From an uncultured Planctomycetaceae bacterium (GTDB taxonomy: Bacteria; Planctomycetota; Planctomycetia; Planctomycetales; Planctomycetaceae), in assembly GCA_903898975.1 (NCBI GenBank), contig CAIUHT010000960.1, positions 1-11,798 on the forward strand: a DNA stretch of 11,798 bases, given 5' to 3'. Shown in pieces: positions 1-7,395 of this stretch. The position numbers and the translations under genes are program-made. Positions within the stretch are counted from its first letter, which is position 1, and each line of letters begins with the position of its first letter. Under the pieces are notes generated by a model. The model was not told where the DNA came from, did no database searches, and saw nothing but the letters and a program-made list of their open reading frames with translations.

Positions 1-435
1 ATCTACGAGAAGTCGCTGGGGGCGATTGCAAAGGGGGGAACGACGGCGCTGCGATGTGTCTATGGATACGCCGAACCGATCAAATCGCGAGGCTTCCTGA
101 TTATGGACACCCCGGGCTACGACCCAACTTCAGTCACGGGACTGGTTGCCGGGGGCTGCAACATGGTGGTCTTCACCACGGGGCGGGGAAGTTGCTTTGG
201 ATGTAAGCCGGTCCCCTCGATCAAGGTGGCCACAAATACCCCGATGTATGAGCGAATGGTCGAAGACATGGACATCAATGCCGGGACTATTCTGGAAGGG
301 GAGACCGTCGAGGAAGTTGGACGAGAGATTTTCGAGAAAATCATCGCTGTGGCCAGCGGGGAACAGACCAAGAGCGAGGCACAGGGAGTCGGAGACGACG
401 AGTTCGCGCCGTGGGCGATTGGTCCGACGCTTTAA
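1..435 (+). CDS. UxaA/GarD-family sugar-acid dehydratase, C-terminal part (5' end outside window)
   Basis: The frame is open from the first base, so the gene begins upstream; 144 codons and a TAA stop are present. The protein resembles the C-terminal half of the UxaA family (altronate or galactarate dehydratases, iron-dependent enzymes that remove water from a sugar acid to give a 2-keto-3-deoxy acid in uronate or galactarate catabolism, cytoplasmic). Recognisable pieces are EKSLGAIAKGG near the start, then MDTPGYDPTSVTGLVAGG, then FTTGRGSCFG followed by PSIKVATNTPMYERM, and a closing DMDINAGTILEGET helix region that matches the family ending. The N-terminal SAF-like part, if present, is not in the window. 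Altronate and galactarate dehydratases cannot be separated from this fragment, so no symbol is given. The next gene is convergent, so this is the last gene of its transcription unit. Family is fairly certain; substrate is unknown. Confidence 0.88.
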   Translation: MYEKSLGAIAKGGTTALRCVYGYAEPIKSRGFLIMDTPGYDPTSVTGLVAGGCNMVVFTTGRGSCFGCKPVPSIKVATNTPMYERMVEDMDINAGTILEGETVEEVGREIFEKIIAVASGEQTKSEAQGVGDDEFAPWAIGPTL

Positions 436-630
436 ACTGCCGAAACGCGCGACCGCAGGAAGCCAGCCGCCTCGGGGGATGCATAACTCCGGTTTCTTGT
501 TCCCCCCCATAAGCCAAGGCGCTGGCCTCTCCCTGAAACACGCGCTGGCCCATCCCGGCGCCTGTTGACCGGATCCCGGCCGGCCTCCGTGCCAAATCGA
601 GTCCTGTCGCACATCTGGACGATCCCATTC

Positions 631-657
631 GGGAGGACCATCCCATTTGGGCCTCCC
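631..657 (-). terminator. possible dnaB terminator hairpin
   Basis: Directly after the dnaB stop codon there is a 6-bp inverted repeat, GGGAGG (631-636) with CCTCCC (652-657), enclosing a second CCC/GGG pairing with an ATTT loop (642-651). There is no clear T-run on the minus strand after it, so it is a weak candidate. It could serve the convergent dehydratase gene as well. Confidence 0.25.
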
Positions 658-659
658 TA

Positions 660-2075
660 TCATTGTCCCGGGAAATAGCCTCCCGAGGGCTCTTCCACCG
701 CGACATGGTCTTCGAACTCCATGAACTGTTTCTTAAACGTCAGTTTGACAATCCCGGTTGGGCCATTGCGGTGCTTCGCCACAATAATCTCCGCCAACCC
801 GGGACTGTCATTGGGGTCATACATCTCTGGACGGTGTAGAAACATCACGATGTCCGCATCCTGCTCGATCGCGCCGCTTTCCCGCAGGTCTGCCAGCTTG
901 GGTCGCTTGTCTTCCCGTAACTCCACACCGCGATTCAATTGTGCCAGCGCGACGACAGGCACCTCCAGCTCTTTGGCCATGAACTTCAGCCGACGGGTGA
1001 TCCCGGCAATCTGCTGCTCACGCGGTGCCCGCTTGTCTTCGGGCTCCACCAGCTGCAAATAGTCGATAATGACCGCGCCCAGGTTGTTCTTCCGCTTCAG
1101 CCGCCGGCAAATCGCGTTGATCTGCGACATGTTCCGCCCTCCCTGGTCATCGATGAAGACCGGGAGCTCCGAGAGTTCCTGAAAGGTTCGCATCAACAGG
1201 TCGTATTCATGTTCTGCCAGTTCCCCCTTGCGGAGCGCCTGCATATCCAGCCGGCCTCGAATGCAGATCAATCGCTCGGCCAATTCGTGCCGCGACATTT
1301 CGAGGCTGAAAACCGCGACCCCTTTCTGGCTCCGCTCAGCAATCGCGTGGGCAAGATTGAGCACGAAAGCGGTTTTGCCCATCGATGGGCGAGCGGCCAG
1401 GATGATCAATTCGGCAGCCTGCAGGCCATTGGTGCGGGCATCCAGGTCCCGGAATCCGGTGCTCACCCCGCTGACTGCCCCCCGCAGCGACATCCGGTGC
1501 TCGATGCGGGCAAACGCCTCGACCAACACCTCCTTCAAATGCAGCTTCTCGACCCCTTCTTGCTGCTCCAGGATCTGAAAAATCTCCCGCTCCGCGAGGT
1601 TCAGCAGGTCTTCCGTGGTCTCCGACTCGTCGTAAGCGTGGGTCAGCACCTCCGTACAAGCGGTAATTAACCGCCGCTGGACCGCCTTGTCCCGCACAAT
1701 CTCCGAGTAATATCGGGCATGAGCGGCATTCGGAACACTGTCGAGAATCTCCAACAGGTACGCCGGCCCACCACAGTCGACCAGGCTCCCAGCTCGCTCT
1801 AGTTCCTCGGCAATCGTGACCGCGTCAAATCCGTGCTTCCCCTGATCGTGCAACCGCTTGATGGCTGCGAAGATCCGCCGGTGGCTGTCGAGGTAAAAGT
1901 GATCGGGCAGCAGCCGGTCGGCAATGTCGTCGAAAACGGTGTTCTCGAGCAGAATGCAGCCGAGCAGGCCCTTTTCGGCCTCCAGATTCTGGGGGGGAAC
2001 GCGGTCGGGGCGCGGGCGGTCGGGTTCGCGACGACGTGCCGGAAATGACACGCCGTTCTCGGGTCCGGAATCCAT
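660..2075 (-). CDS. dnaB: replicative DNA helicase DnaB
   Basis: 471-aa hexameric replicative helicase that unwinds DNA ahead of the replication fork using ATP. The N-terminal DnaB domain (about 26-130) carries the typical PPQNLEAEKGLLGCILLEN start; the RecA-like C-terminal domain has Walker A ARPSMGKT (228-235), Walker B AVIIDYLQLV (334-343), and the conserved stretches LAQLNRGVE (378-386) and LRESGAIEQDADIV (397-410). Length is normal for bacterial DnaB. The frame stays open 15 codons further upstream (to 2120), but I place the start at the ATG at 2073-2075, because an AAGGAG ribosome binding site sits 7 nt before it and the DnaB homology begins after it. The first ~25 residues are a charged, proline/arginine-rich tail. 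It is divergent from the copper ATPase gene with 227 bp between them. No loader or rplI gene is adjacent in the window. Identification is close to certain. Confidence 0.97.
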   Translation of the reverse strand: MDSGPENGVSFPARRREPDRPRPDRVPPQNLEAEKGLLGCILLENTVFDDIADRLLPDHFYLDSHRRIFAAIKRLHDQGKHGFDAVTIAEELERAGSLVDCGGPAYLLEILDSVPNAAHARYYSEIVRDKAVQRRLITACTEVLTHAYDESETTEDLLNLAEREIFQILEQQEGVEKLHLKEVLVEAFARIEHRMSLRGAVSGVSTGFRDLDARTNGLQAAELIILAARPSMGKTAFVLNLAHAIAERSQKGVAVFSLEMSRHELAERLICIRGRLDMQALRKGELAEHEYDLLMRTFQELSELPVFIDDQGGRNMSQINAICRRLKRKNNLGAVIIDYLQLVEPEDKRAPREQQIAGITRRLKFMAKELEVPVVALAQLNRGVELREDKRPKLADLRESGAIEQDADIVMFLHRPEMYDPNDSPGLAEIIVAKHRNGPTGIVKLTFKKQFMEFEDHVAVEEPSGGYFPGQ

Positions 2076-2302
2076 GGAGAGGCTCCTTCCGCCAATTGTG
2101 GTTCGATAGGCCCCCAACACCCCTCAGGGCGGGGGGCGGGAAATGGTACCGCATCCAGACGGCCGCACGAACTGAACGCCGGTGGTTGTTCACAGCAGAT
2201 TCGGGATTTCCCACCGCCAGTTTCGCGGCGGACGCCCGGACCGGCGTATAGAATGAACCATCGTTCTCCCCGCTCACACTGCGCCCTTCGGCCGAGAATT
2301 GA
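2076..2302. promoter_or_regulatory. divergent dnaB / copper-ATPase intergenic region
   Basis: This 227-bp spacer must hold the promoters of both dnaB and the copper pump. No strong -35/-10 pair could be assigned. A TATAGA-like -10 candidate lies at 2247-2252 on the plus strand but has no good -35. It runs into an imperfect dyad, AGAATGA-ACCA-TCGTTCT (2250-2267, arms match at 6 of 7 positions), about 35 bp before the copA start, which is a reasonable place for an operator. It does not resemble the classic CueR operator, so no regulator is assigned. Confidence 0.4.
2083..2088 (-). promoter_or_regulatory. dnaB Shine-Dalgarno site (decides the start)
   Basis: The minus strand reads AAGGAG followed by 7 nt and the ATG at 2075. 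This favours the 471-aa product over the 486-aa frame that begins at 2120. Confidence 0.75.
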
Positions 2303-4693
2303 ATGATCGCCGCCAACACAGATGTTCAGTCGCGGCTGCTGGCGATTGACGGTCTCCATTGTGCCGCCTGCGTCGCCCGGGTCGAGTCGGCACTCCGAGG
2401 GGTCCCGGGAGTCAGCCAAGTCTCGGTTAACCTCGCCAGTCACGAAGCCCGCGTTGAAGCGAGCGCCCCACTCGAGGCACTCCAGCTGGCGGTCGAGAAG
2501 GCCGGCTACCGCGCCCAACCCGTCTCGGAACACGCCTGGCTCGAAGCTCACTCGCAGACCTCTGGCGACGAACCGGCTTCCGATCCTCACGAGGTTGAAC
2601 TCTCCCGCCAGCGTCGCACGCTGTTCTGGGCCGGGCTGCTCACCGTCCCCGTCGTGGCCATCAGTATGGCCCACGTCAGCTTTCCCGGCAGCAATCTGCT
2701 GCTGTGGATTCTCACCACCCCGGTTGTCTTCTGGTGCGGAGCCCCGTTCTTCAAGGGAGCCTGGCGCAATCTGCTCCATGGCACCGCCGACATGCACTCC
2801 CTCATCGCCTTGGGAACTGGCAGCGCCTATCTCGCAAGTGTCTTGGCCATTCTGCTCCCCCGGGAGTGGCAGCCCTGGCTGTCGAACGGCAGCCACGACG
2901 GTCACGGCGGGCAGCCTCCCGTGTATTTCGAGGCTGCCGCGACCATCACATTTTTCGTCCTGCTCGGCCGACTGCTGGAGGAGCGGGCCCGTGGCAAAAC
3001 CTCGCAGGCCATTCGCCAGCTGATGGGCCTGCAGGCCCGCTTTGCCACGGTGGAACGCCATGGCACAGAGCAACGCGTTCCCATCACCGAAGTCGTCCCC
3101 GGCGACATCGTGCTGGTGCGTCCGGGCGAACGCGTCCCCGCAGACGGGACCGTGCTCGATGGACGCAGCCGCGTCGATGAATCGATGCTCACCGGTGAGG
3201 CTGCTCCAGTCGAGAAACGAGCCGGAGCCGCGGTCGTCGGAGGCACACTCAACCGCGCCGGAAGCTTTCGCTTCACTGCCCACAAGGTCGGCACGGAAAC
3301 CGTTCTCGCCCAGATCGTCCAATTGGTGCGGAACGCGCAGGGGTCGAAGGCCCCCATCGCCCGCCTGGCCGATCTTGTCAGCGCATGGTTCGTGCCCGCC
3401 GTGCTGCTGGTTTCTCTCCTGACATTTCTGGCCTGGTGGTGGCTGGGCCCGCCCGAGACGGCCCTGCGGACCGGCCTGGGCTGCGCGGTCAGCGTCCTCA
3501 TTATCGCCTGCCCCTGTGCACTCGGGCTGGCCACACCCGCGGCCATCATGGTCGGGACCGGTCGTGGCGCCGAGTTGGGCGTGCTCATCAAGAATGGCGA
3601 GGCCCTCGAAACCGCCTGTCGCCTCGATACGATCGTCTTCGACAAGACCGGCACTCTCACCCAGGGACGCCCCGAACTGGTTGAGGTCGTGTCGATCTCC
3701 GCTCCCGGCGACGCCCCCACTATGACCCGCCGTGAACTGGTCGGTCTCGCCATGGGAGCCGAGTTGCACTCCGAACATCCCGTCGGCGAGGCCATTGTCC
3801 GGGCCGGCCGACAACTGGGGCTCAGCCCCGCGCCCCCCACCCGTTTCGAAGCCCTGCCTGGCCTGGGAATCTCTGCGACCGTTCCCGGTCCCAACGGGCC
3901 ACGGGAGGTCGTCGTGGGGAATGCTGCCTGTCTCGGCCAGGCGGGGATCGCCCTGGGTCAGTGTGAAAGTCATGCCGAGCGGTTGGCCCGCGCGGGACAA
4001 ACGGTGGTGATCGTCGCCGCCGATGGAGTCTGCCGGGGCGTGCTGGGAATCACCGATCCCATCAAGCCCGGGGCGGCGCAGGCCCTCGGTCGCCTGAAGG
4101 AACTCGGGCTCAAACTGGTCATGCTCACAGGCGACAACGAGCAAACAGCACGGGTCGTGGCGGGCTCCCTGGGGATCGAAGAGGTCTGGGCGGGAGTGTT
4201 GCCTGCGGGCAAAGCCGAGCGCATCGCCCAGAGACAGCAGGCCGGGGCCCGGGTCGGCATGGTGGGCGATGGTATCAACGACGCCCCGGCCTTGGCGCAG
4301 GCTGATGTTGGGCTCGCGATGGGGACCGGGACCGATGTCGCGCTCGAGGCCGCCGATATCACCCTGCTGCGGGGAGACCTGGCCAGTGTCGTGACGGCCA
4401 TCGAACTGTCGCGACGCACCCTGCGAACCATTCGTCAAAACCTCGCGTTCGCGTTTCTGTACAACGTCCTGGCCATCCCCATCGCCGCTGGGGCCCTTGC
4501 CAGCCTCCTCGGTTTGCTGCTCAATCCCATGCTGGCCAGTGCGATCATGGCTCTCGAGAGCGTGTCGGTCGTCAGCAACAGCCTGCGACTCCGGCGTTTT
4601 CGCCCCAGCCTTCAACCTGCTGCCGAGCTTGCGGCCTCCCCCGAAATCACAGTGCCACAAGGAACCAATTCCCTGCCAGTGGTTTCGGGCTGA
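2303..4693 (+). CDS. copA: copper-exporting P1B-type ATPase (CopA family)
   Basis: 796-aa inner-membrane pump that exports Cu(I) from the cytoplasm by ATP hydrolysis. It has one N-terminal heavy-metal-binding domain with GLHCAAC (Cys20 and Cys23), then an expected eight membrane helices (roughly 104-123, 129-150, 165-185, 207-225, 361-381, 389-411, 711-737, 741-760). The metal-transport motif CPC is at 403-405, the actuator TGEA at 297-300, the phosphorylation site DKTGT at 447-451, the P1B-specific SEHP at 490-493, and the hinge GDGIND at 655-660. The YN pair in helix 7 (Y720, N721) is the Cu(I) signature. In helix 8 the usual MxxSS reads MALES (749-753), with Glu752 in place of the first Ser. 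The loop at 187-206 carries two His residues (SHDGH). An in-frame TGA lies directly before the ATG, so the start cannot be further upstream; the ribosome site is weak (GAGA). No CsoR, CueR or CopZ gene is adjacent. Copper is much the best guess; silver could share the pump. Confidence 0.95.
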   Translation: MIAANTDVQSRLLAIDGLHCAACVARVESALRGVPGVSQVSVNLASHEARVEASAPLEALQLAVEKAGYRAQPVSEHAWLEAHSQTSGDEPASDPHEVELSRQRRTLFWAGLLTVPVVAISMAHVSFPGSNLLLWILTTPVVFWCGAPFFKGAWRNLLHGTADMHSLIALGTGSAYLASVLAILLPREWQPWLSNGSHDGHGGQPPVYFEAAATITFFVLLGRLLEERARGKTSQAIRQLMGLQARFATVERHGTEQRVPITEVVPGDIVLVRPGERVPADGTVLDGRSRVDESMLTGEAAPVEKRAGAAVVGGTLNRAGSFRFTAHKVGTETVLAQIVQLVRNAQGSKAPIARLADLVSAWFVPAVLLVSLLTFLAWWWLGPPETALRTGLGCAVSVLIIACPCALGLATPAAIMVGTGRGAELGVLIKNGEALETACRLDTIVFDKTGTLTQGRPELVEVVSISAPGDAPTMTRRELVGLAMGAELHSEHPVGEAIVRAGRQLGLSPAPPTRFEALPGLGISATVPGPNGPREVVVGNAACLGQAGIALGQCESHAERLARAGQTVVIVAADGVCRGVLGITDPIKPGAAQALGRLKELGLKLVMLTGDNEQTARVVAGSLGIEEVWAGVLPAGKAERIAQRQQAGARVGMVGDGINDAPALAQADVGLAMGTGTDVALEAADITLLRGDLASVVTAIELSRRTLRTIRQNLAFAFLYNVLAIPIAAGALASLLGLLLNPMLASAIMALESVSVVSNSLRLRRFRPSLQPAAELAASPEITVPQGTNSLPVVSG

Positions 4694-5279
4694 TGACTGG
4701 CCGAACAGCCCCCATCGCGACTTTGCGGTCTCTCCGACAATCAAAACTCCCCCGGCTGGATCGTCAGGCTGATGAGAGTCCAGTGGGCTGACCGCCGCCT
4801 CAGGAGCACGATTCTGATGTGTTGGATTCCCCGGGTGGTCGATTTAATGTGAAACCGACCCCGCCATCCGCAACCTCCGAACCGCGCGTCTGACTCAAGA
4901 GACTGGCGGCCCGCAGATCAGCGTACCGGGCGTGACCGTCACGACTCCCCCCCAAGCCCCCGCATCTTTCTGGCCAACGACTGCCGCGAACGCCCCCTCG
5001 GGCGGCATCACGCCATCGAGCTCCTCCCTGCCCGCCCCCCTCTAACGTTCCACGCCCGAAAACTGGCTGCTGCCTGCACCGGGGTGGCTCGATCAAACCT
5101 CTCCTCCCTGTCACGGGCGCTGTTTCGGCAACCAGTCGCTCCCTCCGCCTGACAATCCTTCGCCCGGCATGGCCCTGCCCGGCTGCATCGACTCATCGAC
5201 ATGTCCGATCTGGCAGCCAGGGTGGGCAGGCCCGGGTCGCATATGGCCGCCCATCACTCTTCCCGACCGCGTCGTCAGG

Positions 5280-5301
5280 CAGCGATGCACGGCTGTTTTT
5301 T
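5280..5301 (+). terminator. possible rho-independent terminator, plus strand
   Basis: A short stem CAGC-G (5280-5284) pairs with C-G-GCTG (5290-5295, one bulged G) around a 5-nt loop and runs directly into six T residues (5296-5301). The stem is short, but the T-run is the longest after any hairpin on this strand. It lies almost 590 nt after the copper-ATPase stop, so it would be a distant terminator for that gene. Confidence 0.35.
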
Positions 5302-5350
5302 CGAGTCGTCAGTGGTCGCCCGCCTTGAGGACCGGTCAATCAACAACCGC

Positions 5351-5393
5351 ACCCCGCCCTCTGCCTGGAATGAACCAGGACAGCGGGCGGGGT
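5351..5393 (-). terminator. strong hairpin, likely terminator of the beta-helix gene
   Basis: ACCCCGCCC (5351-5359) pairs perfectly with GGGCGGGGT (5385-5393). Inside it CTG (5361-5363) pairs with CAG (5381-5383) and CCTGG (5364-5368) with CCAGG (5375-5379), leaving loop AATGAA and only one mismatch and one bulge. On the minus strand the stem is followed by GTTGTTGATTG, moderately T-rich; on the plus strand no T-rich tract follows. It starts about 90 nt beyond the stop of the minus-strand beta-helix gene. Confidence 0.5.
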
Positions 5394-5481
5394 CAGAGGC
5401 GGACGCTATCCACTCCCTTCGCCACTTGGCCAAGTCTGCGTCCCCAAAAACCGGGACGCAGACCGGGCCGACGATGCAACT

Positions 5482-6798
5482 CTAGGGGGCCGTTTCAATC
5501 GCCCCTGCGGCGGGAGCAACGGCCGGGCGGGCGTTCAGCAACAGGTCGCGCTGGGCCAGCACGCTGGCCCACGCCGGAACGTCAACACCTCGTGCCCCGG
5601 CTGTCGCGGTATTCCCCAGCGTGCTCGAGAACTCGGTCGGGAGCGTGCCATTCAACACCAGCGTGTTGCAGACCATGCTGTTGCCAAAGAAATTCGAAGT
5701 GGAGGGCGCCCGCACCAGCGTGGTGGTATTCGCGTCGAATGTGTTGTGGGCCAGTCGGATCTGCTGCGGGTTCGTGCTCAGGGCATCCTCGAGGCGAAAA
5801 CCGGTCGCACAGCTGTTGGTCCAGCAGTTGACCATGTCGAGCTTGCACTGCATCGAATTCGAGAGCGACCGGACCCGCCAGCCAATCTTGCAGTTCGACG
5901 CCCGGCATCGCTCGGCAATCACATCCACATTCTCTTTCAGCACCAGGGCCGAGGCGTTGAAGGTCGGGGCAACTGTCATCGTGAAGCCCCGCATCCGCAG
6001 GTCCTGCAACCGCAGAATTCCCCGACTCGTCGACACATGCTTGGTGTCGATGGCATTCTCGGAAACCGTCTGCCCAATCGGGAGCGTCGGGTTCGGGAAC
6101 GCCCCGTTGAAGATGGGGTTCACCGTCTGGGCCGTCAGCGGCTCATCGTACAGGTCACAGTTGCGAATCGTGATCTCATTCCAGGCCCCCCGATCGGCCT
6201 GGATCGAGTCCCCCGAGTTGCAGTACGAAGTGCATCGCTCGATCAGCAGCCGCTGCGAGGCCAAGATGACAATGCCGTGGGCATCGCCCCGAACGCCCCC
6301 CGGAAACGCCAGGTTGTGATGTGTCCGGCAATCCACAATTGTGCTGTCGCGAGAATCGATGTCGATCCCGTGATTCCCACAATGCGTCACCTCGCAGTTT
6401 CGAATGGTGATGAACGAACAGGTCGAATCGATCTTGATCCCACGGGCCGCCTGAAAGGCCCCTTCGATCGTCAGGTCGGAAATCACCACGCGGTTGCATG
6501 AAGACAGCCGCAAGGCCGCCGTCGTCCCGGCCGGAACCGCCGAGTAAACAATCGCCCCGGGCTCTCCACGAATCGTCACGTCATTGCGACGACTCAGCAG
6601 CGCCATCTTCAAAAGGCGATGATTCCCCGCCCGCACCACCACCGTGTCCCCATTGATCACACGGGCCAGCACCTGGTCCAGGGTGCCTTCCTCAGGAACA
6701 TACCGGGTGACCGCCTGCGCCTCGCCGGCGGCCAGGCACCAGGCCACCAGACACAGACCCGACCAAACCCACCCTCCCGCTTTGCCAACGCGACGCAT
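5482..6798 (-). CDS. secreted right-handed parallel beta-helix repeat protein
   Basis: 438-aa exported protein. Residues 1-29 form a Sec signal peptide (basic MRRVGK, hydrophobic core, cleavage expected after AQA at 27-29). The rest is a run of short strands separated by turns, typical of right-handed parallel beta-helix proteins (pectate-lyase-like fold). Examples are DVTIRGEPGAIV (73-84), RVVISDLTIEGA (103-114), FITIRNCEV (129-137) and LLIERCTS (184-191), followed by GDSIQADRG (196-204) and ENAIDTK (247-253). The mature part has 14 Cys, stacked in two ladders. Such proteins bind or cleave polysaccharides, but no catalytic set can be named here. The frame is open 20 codons upstream (to 6858); I choose the ATG at 6796-6798 because GAGGAG lies 7 nt before it and the signal peptide starts there. 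It stands alone, convergent with the copper pump and divergent from the 7396 gene. Fold is fairly sure, function is unknown. Confidence 0.85.
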   Translation of the reverse strand: MRRVGKAGGWVWSGLCLVAWCLAAGEAQAVTRYVPEEGTLDQVLARVINGDTVVVRAGNHRLLKMALLSRRNDVTIRGEPGAIVYSAVPAGTTAALRLSSCNRVVISDLTIEGAFQAARGIKIDSTCSFITIRNCEVTHCGNHGIDIDSRDSTIVDCRTHHNLAFPGGVRGDAHGIVILASQRLLIERCTSYCNSGDSIQADRGAWNEITIRNCDLYDEPLTAQTVNPIFNGAFPNPTLPIGQTVSENAIDTKHVSTSRGILRLQDLRMRGFTMTVAPTFNASALVLKENVDVIAERCRASNCKIGWRVRSLSNSMQCKLDMVNCWTNSCATGFRLEDALSTNPQQIRLAHNTFDANTTTLVRAPSTSNFFGNSMVCNTLVLNGTLPTEFSSTLGNTATAGARGVDVPAWASVLAQRDLLLNARPAVAPAAGAIETAP

Positions 6799-6805
6799 GG
6801 CTGTT

Positions 6806-6811
6806 CTCCTC
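6806..6811 (-). promoter_or_regulatory. Shine-Dalgarno site of the beta-helix gene (decides the start)
   Basis: GAGGAG on the minus strand, 7 nt before the ATG at 6798. It places the start directly at the signal peptide rather than at the ATG at 6858. Confidence 0.7.
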
Positions 6812-7009
6812 GGTCTGAAACATCGCAATTCGACTCTCTGCGGTCGCTGAAATCTCACCCGGGATCACGCTCCCGGCATCGACCGACTCACTGGAATCTG
6901 CAGGTCATTCTTGGCCGATGTCCAGCCAGCGTCGAGAAAGCTCCTCGCACGACACTGCAAAAAATCCCCAATTATCCAGCGATTTTTGCCGCACACCGGC
7001 ACGGGCGCG

Positions 7010-7025
7010 CGCAGCCACAGTGCCA
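7010..7025 (-). promoter_or_regulatory. possible sigma-54 (-24/-12) promoter for the beta-helix gene
   Basis: The minus strand reads TGGCACTGTGGCTGCG. This gives the full TGGCAC element, then exactly 10 bp between GG (7024-7023) and GC (7012-7011), as sigma-54 promoters require; the -12 half is CTGCG against the consensus TTGCW. Transcription would start near 6999, leaving a leader of about 200 nt. The TGGCAC half is also one arm of a perfect inverted repeat, so the match may be incidental. Confidence 0.3.
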
Positions 7026-7039
7026 CACACTGGCACTGT
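7017..7039. repeat. perfect 9-bp inverted repeat, operator or hairpin
   Basis: ACAGTGCCA (7017-7025), spacer CACAC, TGGCACTGT (7031-7039). The arms are perfect. No T-run follows on either strand, so it is more likely an operator or an RNA stem than a terminator. Confidence 0.5.
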
Positions 7040-7395
7040 CCTTTGCTAAGCCGGAAGCGATCGTGATCGCACACCGCTTGTTACACCGAGAAGCGGCATC
7101 TGGCCGGCCCATCCGCCAGCCCATTCACTGGTTTCTTCGCTCGGCCCCCGGGCAACCAACCTGCCAGCTCTTCAATCGAAGTCCCCGGCAGGGCCCCCGC
7201 TCACATGCTGCCCCTATCACCTCTACGCCTCGACGTGGTCCGGCGTTGGCACCAACCATGGCTGGCCCCAAACTCAACGAACACCCTGCGCCGCTTGACG
7301 CCAACCAGACCACTCAGGTCTACTCCCAGTCACGTGCTGCTGTCGTCCCACTCCCATTTCCCCATCCCACCCGGTTCCTCGCGCGAGCAGTCTGC

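Larger units (their letters stand above)
4694..5481. other. 788-bp spacer between convergent genes, no supportable gene
   Basis: The stretch lies between the copper ATPase gene (+) and the beta-helix gene (-). Several short frames are open on both strands (for example 4800-5114 minus, 5008-5202 minus, 5201-5485 plus), but their translations are Arg/Gly/Pro-rich, have no recognisable domain, and have no convincing ribosome site. Two terminator-like hairpins fall in its right third (5280-5301 and 5351-5393). A weak dyad, GGTCG/CGACC, lies at 4837-4860. The sequence could be remains of a decayed gene; nothing in it supports a specific origin. Confidence 0.5.
6799..7395. promoter_or_regulatory. 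597-bp divergent intergenic region with two dyads
   Basis: This is the region between two divergent genes. An open plus-strand frame crosses it (from 6619), but its translation is Pro/His/Arg-rich without domain features and overlaps the beta-helix gene, so I do not call it coding. It contains an AT-rich patch (about 6957-6987), a perfect 9-bp inverted repeat (7017-7039), a possible minus-strand sigma-54 site overlapping it (7010-7025), and a second dyad, GCGATC-GT-GATCGC (7057-7070). No sigma-70 promoter could be assigned with confidence. Confidence 0.45.

Noticed and set aside
2250..2267. CueR- or CsoR-type operator before the copper ATPase gene
   Set aside because: The dyad AGAATGA/TCGTTCT is imperfect and does not match the known operator patterns of these regulators; kept only as part of the intergenic description.
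1799..4744. A 981-codon open frame on the minus strand, antisense to the copper ATPase gene and running into dnaB
   Set aside because: Its translation is Gly/Asp/Gln/His-rich without domain pattern, and it overlaps two certain genes in other frames. Long antisense frames are common opposite high-GC genes with strong third-position bias.
4800..5202. Two overlapping minus-strand frames (4800-5114 and 5008-5202) as small genes
   Set aside because: Low-complexity Gly/Arg-rich translations, no ribosome site, no family resemblance.
7031..7047. Sigma-54 promoter on the plus strand (TGGCAC followed by TTTGCT)
   Set aside because: The distance between GG and GC is 11 bp instead of the strictly required 10; the minus-strand site has the right spacing.
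6619..7395. A 259-codon upstream extension of the 7396 gene
   Set aside because: The residues are Pro/His/Arg-rich and without protein-like pattern, the first part overlaps the beta-helix gene, and it would cover the intergenic dyads.
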